Assembly (NCBI GenBank): GCA_963833585.1
Contig: CAWHYF010000006.1
Location: 1,292,088 to 1,356,087, forward strand
Length of the DNA stretch: 64,000 nucleotides
Direction of reading: 5' to 3'
From: Bog-756 sp963833585
GTDB taxonomy: Bacteria > Actinomycetota > Acidimicrobiia > Acidimicrobiales > RAAP-2
The notes below the pieces were generated by a model. The model searched no databases and had not been told where the DNA came from. It saw only the letters and a program-made list of their open reading frames with translations. The position numbers were made by a program, and so were the translations under genes. Positions 17,158 to 25,636 of the stretch are shown here, in pieces. How positions within the stretch are numbered: position 1 is the stretch's first letter; every line of letters starts with the position of its first letter.

Positions 17158-17940
17158 ATGACGAACGGCGACGACATGACCGGTGACGCACCCTCCGAGG
17201 TGGATCCGTCGCTCGATCTGCTCGCCACGGTGTCCCAGACCGTCGGGCTCTTCGTGGCGGGAAATGTGCAGGACACGCTGGACCAGGTGGTCGACCTGGC
17301 CGTGTCCACCATCGAAGGGTGTGACTTCGCCGGCATCTTCCTCCTCCGGGGGAAGGCGGTGACCACTCCGGTGTGCAGCGACCCGGTGGTGATCGAGATC
17401 GATCGGCTGCAGCACGACCTGGGCGAGGGGCCGTGCCTCGACGCCCTGTCGGGCTCCGGGGCCGCCTACGCCGAGGACCTGGCCAGTGATGGCCGGTGGG
17501 CCGCCTTTGGACCCGAGGCCACGGCCCGGGGGGTCCGGAGCCTGCTGGCCCTGCCCCTGGTCCTGAACGGTGCCCCCGGGGCGCTCAACCTCTATGCCCG
17601 CTATCCGCGAGCCTTTGGTGTGATCGACCGGGGCCGGGGGCTTCTGTTGGCGTCTCTGGCCAGTCTGGCATTCACCACGGCCCGAGCCCACGAGGAGGAG
17701 GAGCGCAAGGCGGCCCAGCTGCACTCGGCCCTGGCCACCCGCGAGATGATCGGGCAGGCTCAGGGCATCCTGATGGAGCGGGAGCGGATCTCCTCTGATG
17801 AGGCCTTCGACATTCTGCGCCGGGCGTCCCAGCACTTGAACCTGAAGCTCCGGGTGGTGGCTCAGGAGTTGGTGGACACCGGGGAACGACCCGACACCGG
17901 CCGGACCACCGACGGCGGAGGTCCCTCGACGTCGGGCTGA
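17158..17940 (+). CDS. GAF-ANTAR regulatory protein
   Basis: The 260-aa protein carries a GAF sensor domain (about residues 20-175, with DLGEGPCLDALSGSG and LPLVLNGAPGALNLYARY) and a C-terminal ANTAR domain (about 185-245, with TREMIGQAQGILMERERI and AFDILRRASQHLNLKLR). It is predicted to bind nascent RNA hairpins and promote antitermination in response to a small ligand or redox signal. The ATG at 17158 starts the frame; an ATG seven bases upstream is out of frame. It lies back to back with the STAS-GAF-ANTAR gene, so the 204-bp intergenic region holds both promoters. Confidence 0.9.
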   Translation: MTNGDDMTGDAPSEVDPSLDLLATVSQTVGLFVAGNVQDTLDQVVDLAVSTIEGCDFAGIFLLRGKAVTTPVCSDPVVIEIDRLQHDLGEGPCLDALSGSGAAYAEDLASDGRWAAFGPEATARGVRSLLALPLVLNGAPGALNLYARYPRAFGVIDRGRGLLLASLASLAFTTARAHEEEERKAAQLHSALATREMIGQAQGILMERERISSDEAFDILRRASQHLNLKLRVVAQELVDTGERPDTGRTTDGGGPSTSG

Positions 17941-18009
17941 TCCATGCCTCGGTTACGGCGGTCTGACCAACGGGGCACCGGCGGGTGCCGACTCTGCTAC
18001 AACCACCCC

Positions 18010-18444
18010 ATGGAGTTGGCGGTGGATCCGACCTCAGCCGTCCCCCTGTTCGAACAGGTTCGGATTCAGATCGCCCTGGCCATCGAGAGCGGGGACCTTG
18101 CGCCGGCCGAACGTTTGCCGACGGTGCGGAGCATGGCGGCGGACCTCGGCCTGGCCGCCAACACCGTGGCCCGTTCCTATCGCCAGCTCGAGCTGCAGGG
18201 CCTGGTGACCACCGGGGGGCGCCACGGCACGTTCGTGGCCGGTGAACCGTCGGTGGTCCGACAGCAGGCCACCGAGGAGGCGCGTAGGTTCGCCCTCCGG
18301 ATGCGGCAATTGGGTATCGGGGGGCCCGAGATGTTCGCCATCCTCCGTCGGGAGGCCACCGGACTCGAGGCGGTCGATCGATGGGGTCATCCCGAGCGCC
18401 CGGACACGTCGGAGGCACCGGGCCCAGACGCGGCTCCGTCCTGA
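18010..18444 (+). CDS. GntR-family regulator, YtrA type
   Basis: The ATG at 18010 gives a 144-aa protein with the winged-helix GntR N-terminus (PLFEQVRIQIALAIESGDL, LPTVRSMAADLGLAANTVAR, YRQLELQGLVTTGGRHGTFV) and a short C-terminal helical segment instead of a large effector domain. This is the YtrA subfamily, which usually represses ABC transporter genes. No transporter is adjacent here. The frame extends 22 codons upstream without support. It is convergent with the tRNA cluster. Confidence 0.85.
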   Translation: MELAVDPTSAVPLFEQVRIQIALAIESGDLAPAERLPTVRSMAADLGLAANTVARSYRQLELQGLVTTGGRHGTFVAGEPSVVRQQATEEARRFALRMRQLGIGGPEMFAILRREATGLEAVDRWGHPERPDTSEAPGPDAAPS

Positions 18445-18475
18445 GGTGCGGCCCTGGCCAGGGGACAGATTCCAG

Positions 18476-18548
18476 TGGTCGGGACCGGCGTCGATCCGGT
18501 GACCTCACGCTTTTCAGGCGCGCGCTCTACCAACTGAGCTACCCGACC
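18476..18548 (-). tRNA. tRNA-Phe (GAA)
   Basis: Read on the minus strand, the 73-nt gene has a 7-bp acceptor stem (GGTCGGG/CCCGACC), a D arm, an anticodon loop CTGAAAA with anticodon GAA and a TΨC arm. The discriminator is A and CCA is not encoded. It is the last of three tandem tRNA genes. Confidence 0.95.
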
Positions 18549-18570
18549 TCGACTCGGCGGACCGAGGTGG

Positions 18571-18645
18571 CGGACCTGACGGGATTTGAACCCGCGACCT
18601 CCGGCTTGACAGGCCGGCGTGCACTCCAAACTGCACCACAGGTCC
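18571..18645 (-). tRNA. tRNA-Asp (GTC)
   Basis: Minus-strand 75-nt gene with acceptor GGACCTG/CAGGTCC, anticodon loop CTGTCAA (anticodon GTC), a GGTTCAAAT TΨC loop and discriminator G, as expected for tRNA-Asp. CCA is not encoded. It is the middle gene of the Glu-Asp-Phe cluster. Confidence 0.95.
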
Positions 18646-18674
18646 CCAACCAGCACTGTTGCTGGGGCGTACGG

Positions 18675-18747
18675 CACCCCCAACGGGATTCGAACCCGTG
18701 TTACCGCCTTGAAAGGGCGGCGTCCTGGGCCGCTAGACGATGGGGGC
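18675..18747 (-). tRNA. tRNA-Glu (TTC)
   Basis: Minus-strand 73-nt gene with a GCCCCCA acceptor, anticodon loop CTTTCAA (anticodon TTC) and a GGTTCGAAT TΨC loop. Position 1-72 is a G-T wobble if the ends are placed as given. It is the first gene of a Glu-Asp-Phe tRNA cluster, an order common in actinobacteria. Confidence 0.94.
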
Positions 18748-18786
18748 TCTGAACCCAATTGGGGCTTTTGGAGATTAGCAGAGGGA

Positions 18787-19281
18787 TCACAGCGCCCCTT
18801 CGGGCCGTCCGCCGTCCGGGAGCCCGCTGGCCAGCACCTCGACGATCAGGTACTGGAGCTGGCCCAACAACTCGTAGAGGGCGTACTCGGGAGCGGTGGG
18901 GTCGTCGGGATCCGGTGCCTCCATGTCCTCGCTCACGTCCAGCCGGGTTCCGAGCACCAGGCGGAGCGACCCGACGGCGGAGAGCCAGGCGTCCAGTTCG
19001 GTCTCGGTCAGGACGTCGGACTGGGAGGTGGCGGCCATCAGGGCGAAGGCCTCCCGATGGTGGTTGGTCAGTGGGCTGTCGACGAGGTCCCGGTACGCTG
19101 CCTCGTGGGCCGGCGCATCGTCGCTGGTGTAGGCGGGGGGGAACAGGCGCCGGGTCATCGGCTCGTCGGGACCGATGATCGGGGAGAGCTGTTCGGCCAT
19201 GGTCACCAGCACGGCCCGGACGCTGGGATCGAGCTTCACGGCGAACCGGCCGTCCCTCCGGCGCCGGATCGGTGCGCTCAC
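18787..19281 (-). CDS. DUF2017 family protein
   Basis: The 164-aa protein matches DUF2017 in length and in partner: in actinobacteria it commonly follows clpS. It is helical and acidic, with VRAVLVTMAEQLSPIIG, ALMAATSQSDVLTETELDAW and a C-terminal LYELLGQLQYLIVEVLAS. The GTG at 19281 overlaps the clpS stop by 4 nt (GTGA), supporting the start and a linked role in N-end-rule or ClpP-related proteolysis (inference). Its biochemical role is unknown. Confidence 0.85.
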   Translation of the reverse strand: MSAPIRRRRDGRFAVKLDPSVRAVLVTMAEQLSPIIGPDEPMTRRLFPPAYTSDDAPAHEAAYRDLVDSPLTNHHREAFALMAATSQSDVLTETELDAWLSAVGSLRLVLGTRLDVSEDMEAPDPDDPTAPEYALYELLGQLQYLIVEVLASGLPDGGRPEGAL

Positions 19282-19583
19282 GTAGAGGGTTCCATGGTGG
19301 CCCACAGGCCGTACTCGTGGAGCCGGTACACGTCGAGCTCGGCTCGTTCCCGGGTGCCTGAGGAGACCACGGCACGGCCTTTGTGGTGGACGTCGAGCAT
19401 CAGCTTGGTGGCCTTCTCCTTGGAGTACCCGAACAGCTTCTGGAACACGAAGGTCACGAAGGACATCAGGTTGATCGGATCGTTCCACACGATCACCAGC
19501 CAGGGCTTGTCCGTGTCGAACAGCTCCTCGAGGTCGGTCCCCTCCACTACGGACGGGTCGGTCTCCACCGGCGTGGTCTTCAC
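19278..19583 (-). CDS. clpS: ATP-dependent Clp protease adaptor ClpS
   Basis: ClpS delivers N-degron substrates to ClpC/ClpA-ClpP. The conserved core is complete: WLVIVWNDPINLMSFVTFVF, LFGYSKEKATKLMLDVHHKG and YGLWATMEP at the C-terminus; the acidic N-box and hydrophobic pocket residues are present. The GTG at 19583 gives 101 aa, the length of the mycobacterial protein, and has GGAG at seven bases. A GTG at 19634 would overlap the ctaA stop (GTGA) and add 17 residues, so either start is possible. It is followed by the overlapping DUF2017 gene. Confidence 0.93.
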   Translation of the reverse strand: MKTTPVETDPSVVEGTDLEELFDTDKPWLVIVWNDPINLMSFVTFVFQKLFGYSKEKATKLMLDVHHKGRAVVSSGTRERAELDVYRLHEYGLWATMEPST

Positions 19584-19630
19584 CTGACTGCTCCGGGCCT
19601 CGGCCGGCACGCCAGCGGACAGGTCGGGAT

Positions 19631-20617
19631 TCACACCGGTGCCCCGGCGGTGCCGCGCCCACCCACCGGTACCGCCACCGGATCCGGCGTGCTCGGGCCG
19701 GAGCGGGTCACGGTGCCCGGTCGGGGATCCAGCCCCGTCTCGGGCCGGTGGTCGGACAGGCCATGGTGGAACCAGAGGGCGGTCGACCACACCATCGAGG
19801 CCCCGAACACGTGGATGCCCACCAGCACCGCGGGAAGATGGGTGAAGAACTGGGTGTACCCGATCATCCCCTGGACCACCATGACGGCCAGCAGGATCCG
19901 GCCGGAATCCTGGACGTGGGACGGGGCATCTGTCTTCCAGAGGACCCACAGCAGGACCAGGAGTGCCACGACCGAGGCGATGACGATCTCGGCGTGGATC
20001 CGGGTCATGTCCTCGAGGCCGAGCGGGATCCGTTTGGCCCCCTTGCCACCGGCGTGGGGCCCGGTCCCGGTGGTGGCGGCGCCGGCCGCCACCACCACCA
20101 CCACCAACGCCAACAGCGCCCGGGTGAGCAGCAGCGAGCTCCGGCTGACCGCCAGCCGTCCGGGCCCGGGCCGGTGCCCGGCCCGGAGGGTGAGCACCAC
20201 CGCCACTGTCAACAGGGCCATGCCGACCATGAAGTGGGTCATGACCACGTAGGCGTTGAGCTTGGAGTACACGACGAAGGCCCCGAGCACGGCCTCGCCG
20301 ATCACCCCGAGGATCAGTCCCCCCGACAACCAGCGGAGGTCACGCCGGGCGGGCCGTCGGAGGAAGGAGGCGATGCCCGTGGCGATACAAGCCACGACCA
20401 GGACGAACACCACCACCCGGTTGCCGAACTCCACCACCGGGTGCAGGCGGAGGGCCGGGGTCAGATGGTGTTGCGAGCAGGTGGGCCAGTCCGGACAGCC
20501 CAGTCCGGAGTCCGAGAGCCGGACGGCGGCACCGGTGACGATGTTGAGGACCACCGTGGCCAGCGTGATCCGGCAGAGGAGGAGGAACGGCCGAGGGCCG
20601 ATACGCAGGGAGGACAC
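19631..20617 (-). CDS. ctaA: Heme A synthase (COX15/CtaA)
   Basis: CtaA oxidises the methyl group of heme O to make heme A for cytochrome c oxidase. The 328-aa protein has about eight hydrophobic segments. The first periplasmic loop holds VRLSDSGLGCPDWPTCSQ with the family cysteine pair and acidic residues, and histidines for heme binding occur in PVVEFGNR-, MTHFMVG- and later membrane segments (IHAEIV, VGIHVFG). It is divergent from ctaB (116-bp gap), so a shared promoter region is likely. The C-terminal 40 residues are Pro/Gly-rich. Confidence 0.92.
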   Translation of the reverse strand: MSSLRIGPRPFLLLCRITLATVVLNIVTGAAVRLSDSGLGCPDWPTCSQHHLTPALRLHPVVEFGNRVVVFVLVVACIATGIASFLRRPARRDLRWLSGGLILGVIGEAVLGAFVVYSKLNAYVVMTHFMVGMALLTVAVVLTLRAGHRPGPGRLAVSRSSLLLTRALLALVVVVVAAGAATTGTGPHAGGKGAKRIPLGLEDMTRIHAEIVIASVVALLVLLWVLWKTDAPSHVQDSGRILLAVMVVQGMIGYTQFFTHLPAVLVGIHVFGASMVWSTALWFHHGLSDHRPETGLDPRPGTVTRSGPSTPDPVAVPVGGRGTAGAPV

Positions 20618-20732
20618 CGTTTCCGTATGGTATCGGCCCGATCAGGGCCGTCGGTGGCCGCCCCCAAATCTGGCTGCCCCAACCCGGATCCCGTCGGTGT
20701 CTTCTCGTGGAGTTCGCACTACAGTTTGGCCA

Positions 20733-21638
20733 ATGGGACTACCCGCGACGGCTCTGCCCCGGCGAATTTCGGTGGGGTCACGCGTCGGTGCCTACGTGGC
20801 GCTCACCAAGCCGCGAATCATCGAGCTCCTGCTGATCACCACGCTGCCCACCATGATCGTGGCCCAGCGGGGCCTACCTCCGGTGTGGCTGATGGCGGCC
20901 ACCCTCTTGGGCGGCTCACTGGCCGCCGGCGGGGCCAACGCCATCAACATGTACATCGACCGTGACATCGACAAGCTCATGCACCGCACCAGCAAGCGGC
21001 CGCTGGTGACCGGGGCGATCGCGCCCCGCAATGCCCTGGTCTTCGCCATCAGCCTGGAAGTACTGGCCTTCGTCGAACTGTGGGCGTGGGTCAACCTGCT
21101 CTCGGCGGTGCTGGCGGTGTCGGCCACCTTGTTCTACGTGTTCGTCTACACGCTGTGGCTCAAGCGGACCAGCAGTCAGAACATCGTCATCGGGGGTGCG
21201 GCTGGTGCCGTGCCGGTGCTGGTCGGCTGGGCCGCCGTCACCGACAGCCTGTCGTGGACCCCGGTGGTGATGTTCGCCATCATCTTCGTGTGGACCCCGC
21301 CGCACTTCTGGGCGCTGGCCGTCAAGTACAAGGACGACTACCAAGCCGCCAGCGTGCCGATGTTGCCGGCGGTGGCCACCTTCAAGAGGACAGCCCAGGA
21401 GATCCTGCTGTACAGCGTGGTCCTGGTGGGAGTGTCGTTGCTGCTGGCGGCCGTCGGCCACCTAGGGGTCATCTACATCGTGTCGGCATCGATACTCGGC
21501 GCGGTGTTCGTGGCCCTGGCCGTGCGGCTGTGGTCCCGGGCCACCCCCAAGGCGGCCATGCAGCTGTTCAGCTACTCGATCACCTACCTCACGCTCCTGT
21601 TCGTGCTGATGGCGGTCGACATCTTCACCAAGCACTGA
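20733..21638 (+). CDS. ctaB: Protoheme IX farnesyltransferase
   Basis: CtaB farnesylates heme B to heme O. The 301-aa integral membrane protein shows the two prenyltransferase Asp motifs: NAINMYIDRDIDKLMHRTS with KRPLV following, and the later KYKDDYQAASVPMLP. The ATG at 20733 is chosen over an upstream open frame because it begins just before YVALTKPRIIELLLITT, the usual first helix. It faces ctaA and is followed after one base by the thioredoxin-like gene, giving a heme-O/heme-A unit with a redox partner. Confidence 0.95.
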   Translation: MGLPATALPRRISVGSRVGAYVALTKPRIIELLLITTLPTMIVAQRGLPPVWLMAATLLGGSLAAGGANAINMYIDRDIDKLMHRTSKRPLVTGAIAPRNALVFAISLEVLAFVELWAWVNLLSAVLAVSATLFYVFVYTLWLKRTSSQNIVIGGAAGAVPVLVGWAAVTDSLSWTPVVMFAIIFVWTPPHFWALAVKYKDDYQAASVPMLPAVATFKRTAQEILLYSVVLVGVSLLLAAVGHLGVIYIVSASILGAVFVALAVRLWSRATPKAAMQLFSYSITYLTLLFVLMAVDIFTKH

Positions 21639-21639
21639 C

Positions 21640-22314
21640 GTGCCTGCGCCCGGAGCCGGCACCGCGGAGGTCCCGGCCCCCTCCTCCGACGGGCAGGGTC
21701 CGCCCCCCAACACCATGCCGGCAGATGGGCCGGGCCCACCCCCGGCCCGGCCGCGGCGGCTCCGGGCCCTCCTGATCGGGTGCATCATCGCCACGGCCCT
21801 GGCCGTCTTCCTGTTCGTTATCCTCCTCGGCTCCACGTCCAAATCGGGGTCGTCGGGTCCGGTGGTGGGGATCGGCAGCCAGGCTCCGGGCTTCTCCCTT
21901 CCCTCCCTCGCCGGCGGTGCCCATGTCGACCTGGCCGCCATCGGCAAGGACGCCCACCGTCCGGTGGTCCTCAACTTCTTCGCCTCCTGGTGTGGCCCGT
22001 GCCAGAAGGAGACCCCGCTGCTGGCCCGGACGGCGGCGGCCCAGCAGGCCAAGGGCTCACCCGTGCGGTTCATCGGAGTCGACGTCAACGACCAACCGGC
22101 GGACGCCGTACCCTTCGTCCAGAAGTCCGGCATCACCTACCCGGTCGGCGTGGACGCCACCTTCGCCGTCACCAGCGGGAAGTACGCCCTCTTCGGCCTG
22201 CCCCAGACGTTCTTCATCAACGCCGAAGGCCGAGTGGTGGGCCACGTCCAGGGCGCGGTGAGCCAGCGCCAGCTGGACCAGTGGCTGCACCGGTTGGCGG
22301 GGTCGGCGGCCTGA
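21640..22314 (+). CDS. Membrane-anchored TlpA/ResA-like thioredoxin
   Basis: The 224-aa protein has a Pro-rich cytosolic N-terminus, one membrane anchor at about residues 42-65 (LRALLIGCIIATALAVFLFV) and a TlpA-like domain with the redox motif ASWCGPCQKE. TlpA/ResA proteins reduce apocytochrome or copper-chaperone cysteines outside the membrane. The GTG start is one base after the ctaB stop, so it is probably co-transcribed with ctaB and may serve cytochrome oxidase assembly. Confidence 0.88.
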   Translation: MPAPGAGTAEVPAPSSDGQGPPPNTMPADGPGPPPARPRRLRALLIGCIIATALAVFLFVILLGSTSKSGSSGPVVGIGSQAPGFSLPSLAGGAHVDLAAIGKDAHRPVVLNFFASWCGPCQKETPLLARTAAAQQAKGSPVRFIGVDVNDQPADAVPFVQKSGITYPVGVDATFAVTSGKYALFGLPQTFFINAEGRVVGHVQGAVSQRQLDQWLHRLAGSAA

Positions 22315-22375
22315 CCGGGTCGAGAGGCCCAGGTGCCGGCTCGCGGCGACCACGACTGGCTCCCATCGGGACGAC

Positions 22376-23116
22376 TCACTCCCATCGGAAGGTGAGGCTG
22401 GCCACCACCGGGGCGGCCACCGACCACGCCGCCAGGACCGCCCAGTCCCGGCCCGAAACCGGTGTGCCGTGCCCCAGAGCCCCGTGGAGTGCGTCGGCCA
22501 ACGCCGAGGCCGGGAGCACCTTGGAGACGTCGGCCAGCCAGGATGGCAGCTTGCCGAGGGGGATGAGCATGCCGCCCAGGAGCAACAGCACCACGAAGAG
22601 CCCGTTGACCACGGCCAGATTGACCAGAGGCTTGAGGGTGCCGGCCAGGATGAGGCCGATCCCTCCGAAGGCCACGGTCCCGAGCACCATGGCGCCGATG
22701 GCGGCACCCACCCGGGCGCCGGCTTCTCCCGGGCCGCCTGGATTCCATCCGAGGGCGTAGCCCACCGCCACCAACACCCCGGCCTGGAGCAGCTCCACAC
22801 CGATGATGGCGGTGATCTTGGCCGTCAGGAGGCGAGGCCGGCCGAGAGGTGTCGATCCCAGGCGCTTGAGGACGCCGTAGCCCCGCTCGAACCCGGTGCC
22901 GATCCCGAGCGCCGTCATGGCGGTGGCCATGACGGCCAGCGCCAGGATGCCCGGTACCAGGAAGTCCACCGGATGCTCGGTCCCGGTGGGAAGTACGTGC
23001 ACGCCGGAGAAGAACAGGAGGAACACCACCGGGATGCCCAGGGTGAGGACCAGGGTCTCCCCGTTGCTGAACAGCATGGTGATCTCGGCCCGCAGCTGGG
23101 CGCTGAGCGGCCTCAC
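22376..23116 (-). CDS. ABC-2 type transporter permease
   Basis: The 246-aa protein has about six hydrophobic segments, including LVLTLGIPVVFLLFFSGVHV, ILALAVMATAMTALGIGTGF and LAVVNGLFVVLLLLGGMLIP, and the family loop ERGYGVLKRLGSTPLGRPRL. It is the membrane half of a two-gene exporter with the ATPase gene upstream. The GTG start overlaps that gene's stop by 4 nt. The substrate (drug or lipid) is unknown. Confidence 0.87.
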   Translation of the reverse strand: MRPLSAQLRAEITMLFSNGETLVLTLGIPVVFLLFFSGVHVLPTGTEHPVDFLVPGILALAVMATAMTALGIGTGFERGYGVLKRLGSTPLGRPRLLTAKITAIIGVELLQAGVLVAVGYALGWNPGGPGEAGARVGAAIGAMVLGTVAFGGIGLILAGTLKPLVNLAVVNGLFVVLLLLGGMLIPLGKLPSWLADVSKVLPASALADALHGALGHGTPVSGRDWAVLAAWSVAAPVVASLTFRWE

Positions 23117-24279
23117 CGGGCGCCCCCACTGCCACTGCCACTGCCACTGCCACTGCCACCGCCACCGCGTGCCGAGCGTCCCCGTTCCCGCCGGCGGCCG
23201 GATGACCGTGAACCGACATCGGGTCCGGAGGCGGCGGCGGGCCCGGCCGACACCGCCGGCTCGGCCTCGCCTCGGGCTCCGGTGATCGAAAGGTACGCCT
23301 CCTCCAGGGAGTGGCCGGTCCGGAGGTCTCCGATGGCCAGGTCCCGTTCGGCGAGCCAGCCGGCCAGCGCCGCCACGACGGCGGGGTTGGAGACGCCCGC
23401 GGGGGGGACCAGGCGGTAGGACCCGGGTCGCTCCTCGACGACGGTGGCCCCCCGGTCCCCGGCCCGGTCGGCCACCGGGGTGTCGAGGGTCGCGGCCAGC
23501 GCCCCGGTGTCGATGCCCGGCTGGGTGGAGAACCGGATGGAGCCGTCGGCGGTGCCCGAGGCCAGCTCCGCCGGGGAGCCCTCGGCCAGGATCCGGCCGT
23601 GGTCGATGATGACCACGTGGTCCGCGAGCCGCTCGGCCTCGGCCAGTTCGTGGGTGGTGAGGACCACGCAGATGCCGCGGTCCCGCTGGGCGGCGATGAT
23701 CTCGCGCACCATGATGCGGCCCTCCGGATCGACGCCGGCTGTCGGCTCGTCCAAGAAGAGCACCTGGGGCCGTCCCACCAGGGCCAGGGCCAGCGCCAGG
23801 CGCTGCTGTTCCCCCCCGGACAGGCGACGCCAGGGGGTGCGCCGGACGCTGCGCAGACCCACCAGGTCGAGTAGCGCCCCGGGATCCTCGGGCCGGTCGT
23901 AGTACCTGGCGAAGAGTTGGAGGACCTGCGCCGGCCCGAGCATGGGATAGATACCGCCTCGTTGCAACATGACGCCGATGTGGGGCACCAGCGCGGCGTG
24001 GTCCCTGATGGGGTCGAGGCCGAGCACCCGGGCCGATCCGCCGTCCACCGGACGGTACCCCTCGAGGGCCTCCACCGTGCTGGTCTTCCCAGCCCCGTTG
24101 GGGCCGAGGAGGGCCACCACCTGACCGGGCCTTCCGATGAGCGAGAGCCGGTCCACGGCCAGGGTGTCGCCGTAGCGGATGACCACCCCCTCACAGACCA
24201 CCGCGGCGCCGTCGGCGGGACGCGAGGGCCCGTCGGCCGGACGCGGGGGCCCGTGGGTTACGTCGTCGGCGTCGTCCAC
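23113..24279 (-). CDS. ABC transporter ATP-binding protein
   Basis: The 388-aa protein has Walker A GPNGAGKTS, the signature LSGGEQQR, Walker B VLFLDEPTAGVDP and the switch THELAEAERL, typical of drug or daunorubicin-type exporters. The C-terminus holds an extra domain (about residues 240-350) and an unusual Gly/Ser-rich tail encoded by a hexanucleotide repeat. It overlaps the permease gene by 4 nt. The start at 24279 is followed by a short basic N-terminus before VVCEGVVIRYGD; GTG or ATG codons further in could also serve. Confidence 0.9.
   Translation of the reverse strand: MDDADDVTHGPPRPADGPSRPADGAAVVCEGVVIRYGDTLAVDRLSLIGRPGQVVALLGPNGAGKTSTVEALEGYRPVDGGSARVLGLDPIRDHAALVPHIGVMLQRGGIYPMLGPAQVLQLFARYYDRPEDPGALLDLVGLRSVRRTPWRRLSGGEQQRLALALALVGRPQVLFLDEPTAGVDPEGRIMVREIIAAQRDRGICVVLTTHELAEAERLADHVVIIDHGRILAEGSPAELASGTADGSIRFSTQPGIDTGALAATLDTPVADRAGDRGATVVEERPGSYRLVPPAGVSNPAVVAALAGWLAERDLAIGDLRTGHSLEEAYLSITGARGEAEPAVSAGPAAASGPDVGSRSSGRRRERGRSARGGGGSGSGSGSGSGGAR
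23127..23167. repeat. Hexanucleotide microsatellite in ABC ATPase gene
   Basis: About six to seven units of CCACTG or a close variant (TGCCAC on the + strand) encode a Ser/Gly-alternating C-terminal tail. Because the unit is six bases, copy changes would alter tail length by two residues without shifting frame. Confidence 0.85.
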
Positions 24280-24307
24280 GAGTGGTCACGCTACCGTTGT
24301 GCCCGTC

Positions 24308-25597
24308 ATGATCGATATCCGGCTGGTGCGCGACGACCTCTCCTCGGTGAAGGCGGCCCTGGGTCGCCGGGGGGTGGATCCCGCCGACCTCGACCGATTG
24401 GTCGAGCTGGACCAGGAGGCCCGCGCCGCCATCGGTCGCCGCGACCAGTACCGGTCCGAGGTGAAGGACCTCTCCAAGCAGGTGGGCCGGGCCCGCAAGG
24501 CCGGCGACGCGACCCTGGCCGAACAACTGACCGATCGCAGCCGCCAGTTGGGGGACGAGGAGCGGACACTCAATTCGGTGGCGGAGTCGGCTCAACGTCA
24601 GGTGCGCGAGGCCCTGCTCTATCTGCCCAACCTCCCGGCCGCCGAGGCCCCCGACGGCGACGGCCCCGAGGACAACGTGGTGGTCCGGACCTGGCCCGAC
24701 CCTCCGTCCACCTACACCCAGGTCCAGCGGGTGCCCCATTGGGAGATCGGCGCCGAGCTGGGCCTGTTGGACATGGAGCGTGGGGCGAAACTGTCCGGTT
24801 CGATGTTCCCCCTCTACCGGGGCGTGGGGGCCAGGCTCATCCGGGCGCTGTCGGCCTTCGCCCTCGACTCCCACGCCGATGCCTTCGAAGAGATTCGTCC
24901 TCCCACGCTGGTCCTGACCGACACCATGGTCTCGACCGGGCACCTTCCCAAATTCGAGGAGGAGGCGTACCACATCGAGCGAGACGATCTGTGGGCCATT
25001 CCCACCGCTGAGGTGCCGCTCACCTCGATGTGGCGGGGGGACATCCTCGAGGAGGCCGCCCTCCCCCTGCGACTCACCGCCGCCACGGCCTGCTTCCGAC
25101 GGGAGGCCGGGGCCGCCGGCCGGGACACCCGCGGCCTCCTGCGGGTGCACGAGTTCGACAAGGTCGAGCTGTTCGCCTACACCACCCCCGAGCAGGCGCC
25201 GGGCCTGCTGGACGAGATCGTGTCCCGGGCCGAGGCGATGCTTCGGGATCTCGGTCTCCAGTACCGGGTCCTCGACCTCTGCACCGGCGACCTGGGTGGC
25301 TCATCGGCGCGCACCTTCGACCTCGAGGTCTACTCGCCGGGGGTGGATCAGTGGTTGGAGGTCTCCTCGGTCAGCTGGTTCCGTGACTATCAGGCGCGTC
25401 GAGCCAACATTCGGTACCGGCCGAGCGGCGGGGGCGGCCCGGTCCTCGTCAACACGGTCAACGGCTCCGCTCTGGCCTGGGCCCGGATCTGGGCCGCCCT
25501 GGTGGAGACGGGTCGGCAGAGCGACGGGTCGGTGGCCCTGCCCGAGGTGCTGGCCCCCTACCTGCGGGACGGGACGGTCATTCCCGCCGCCCGCTAG
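24308..25597 (+). CDS. serS: Seryl-tRNA synthetase
   Basis: SerS charges tRNA-Ser. The 429-aa length is standard. The N-terminal coiled-coil arm is visible (LVRDDLSSVKAALGRRG through REALLYLPNLP), followed by class II motif 2 (TAATACFRREAGAAGRDTRG) and motif 3 (NTVNGSALAWARIWAALVE). The ATG at 24308 opens with MIDIRLVRDDL; the frame runs upstream to 24179, antisense to the exporter gene. It ends 40 bases before the convergent response-regulator gene. Confidence 0.96.
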   Translation: MIDIRLVRDDLSSVKAALGRRGVDPADLDRLVELDQEARAAIGRRDQYRSEVKDLSKQVGRARKAGDATLAEQLTDRSRQLGDEERTLNSVAESAQRQVREALLYLPNLPAAEAPDGDGPEDNVVVRTWPDPPSTYTQVQRVPHWEIGAELGLLDMERGAKLSGSMFPLYRGVGARLIRALSAFALDSHADAFEEIRPPTLVLTDTMVSTGHLPKFEEEAYHIERDDLWAIPTAEVPLTSMWRGDILEEAALPLRLTAATACFRREAGAAGRDTRGLLRVHEFDKVELFAYTTPEQAPGLLDEIVSRAEAMLRDLGLQYRVLDLCTGDLGGSSARTFDLEVYSPGVDQWLEVSSVSWFRDYQARRANIRYRPSGGGGPVLVNTVNGSALAWARIWAALVETGRQSDGSVALPEVLAPYLRDGTVIPAAR

Positions 25598-25636
25598 CCC
25601 GTACCCGGACTCCCAGCAGTACCGGCGGCGGTCGGC

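Noticed and set aside
23127..23167. Phase-variable microsatellite in the ABC ATPase
   Set aside because: The repeat unit is six bases, so copy changes do not switch the frame on or off; only tail length can vary.
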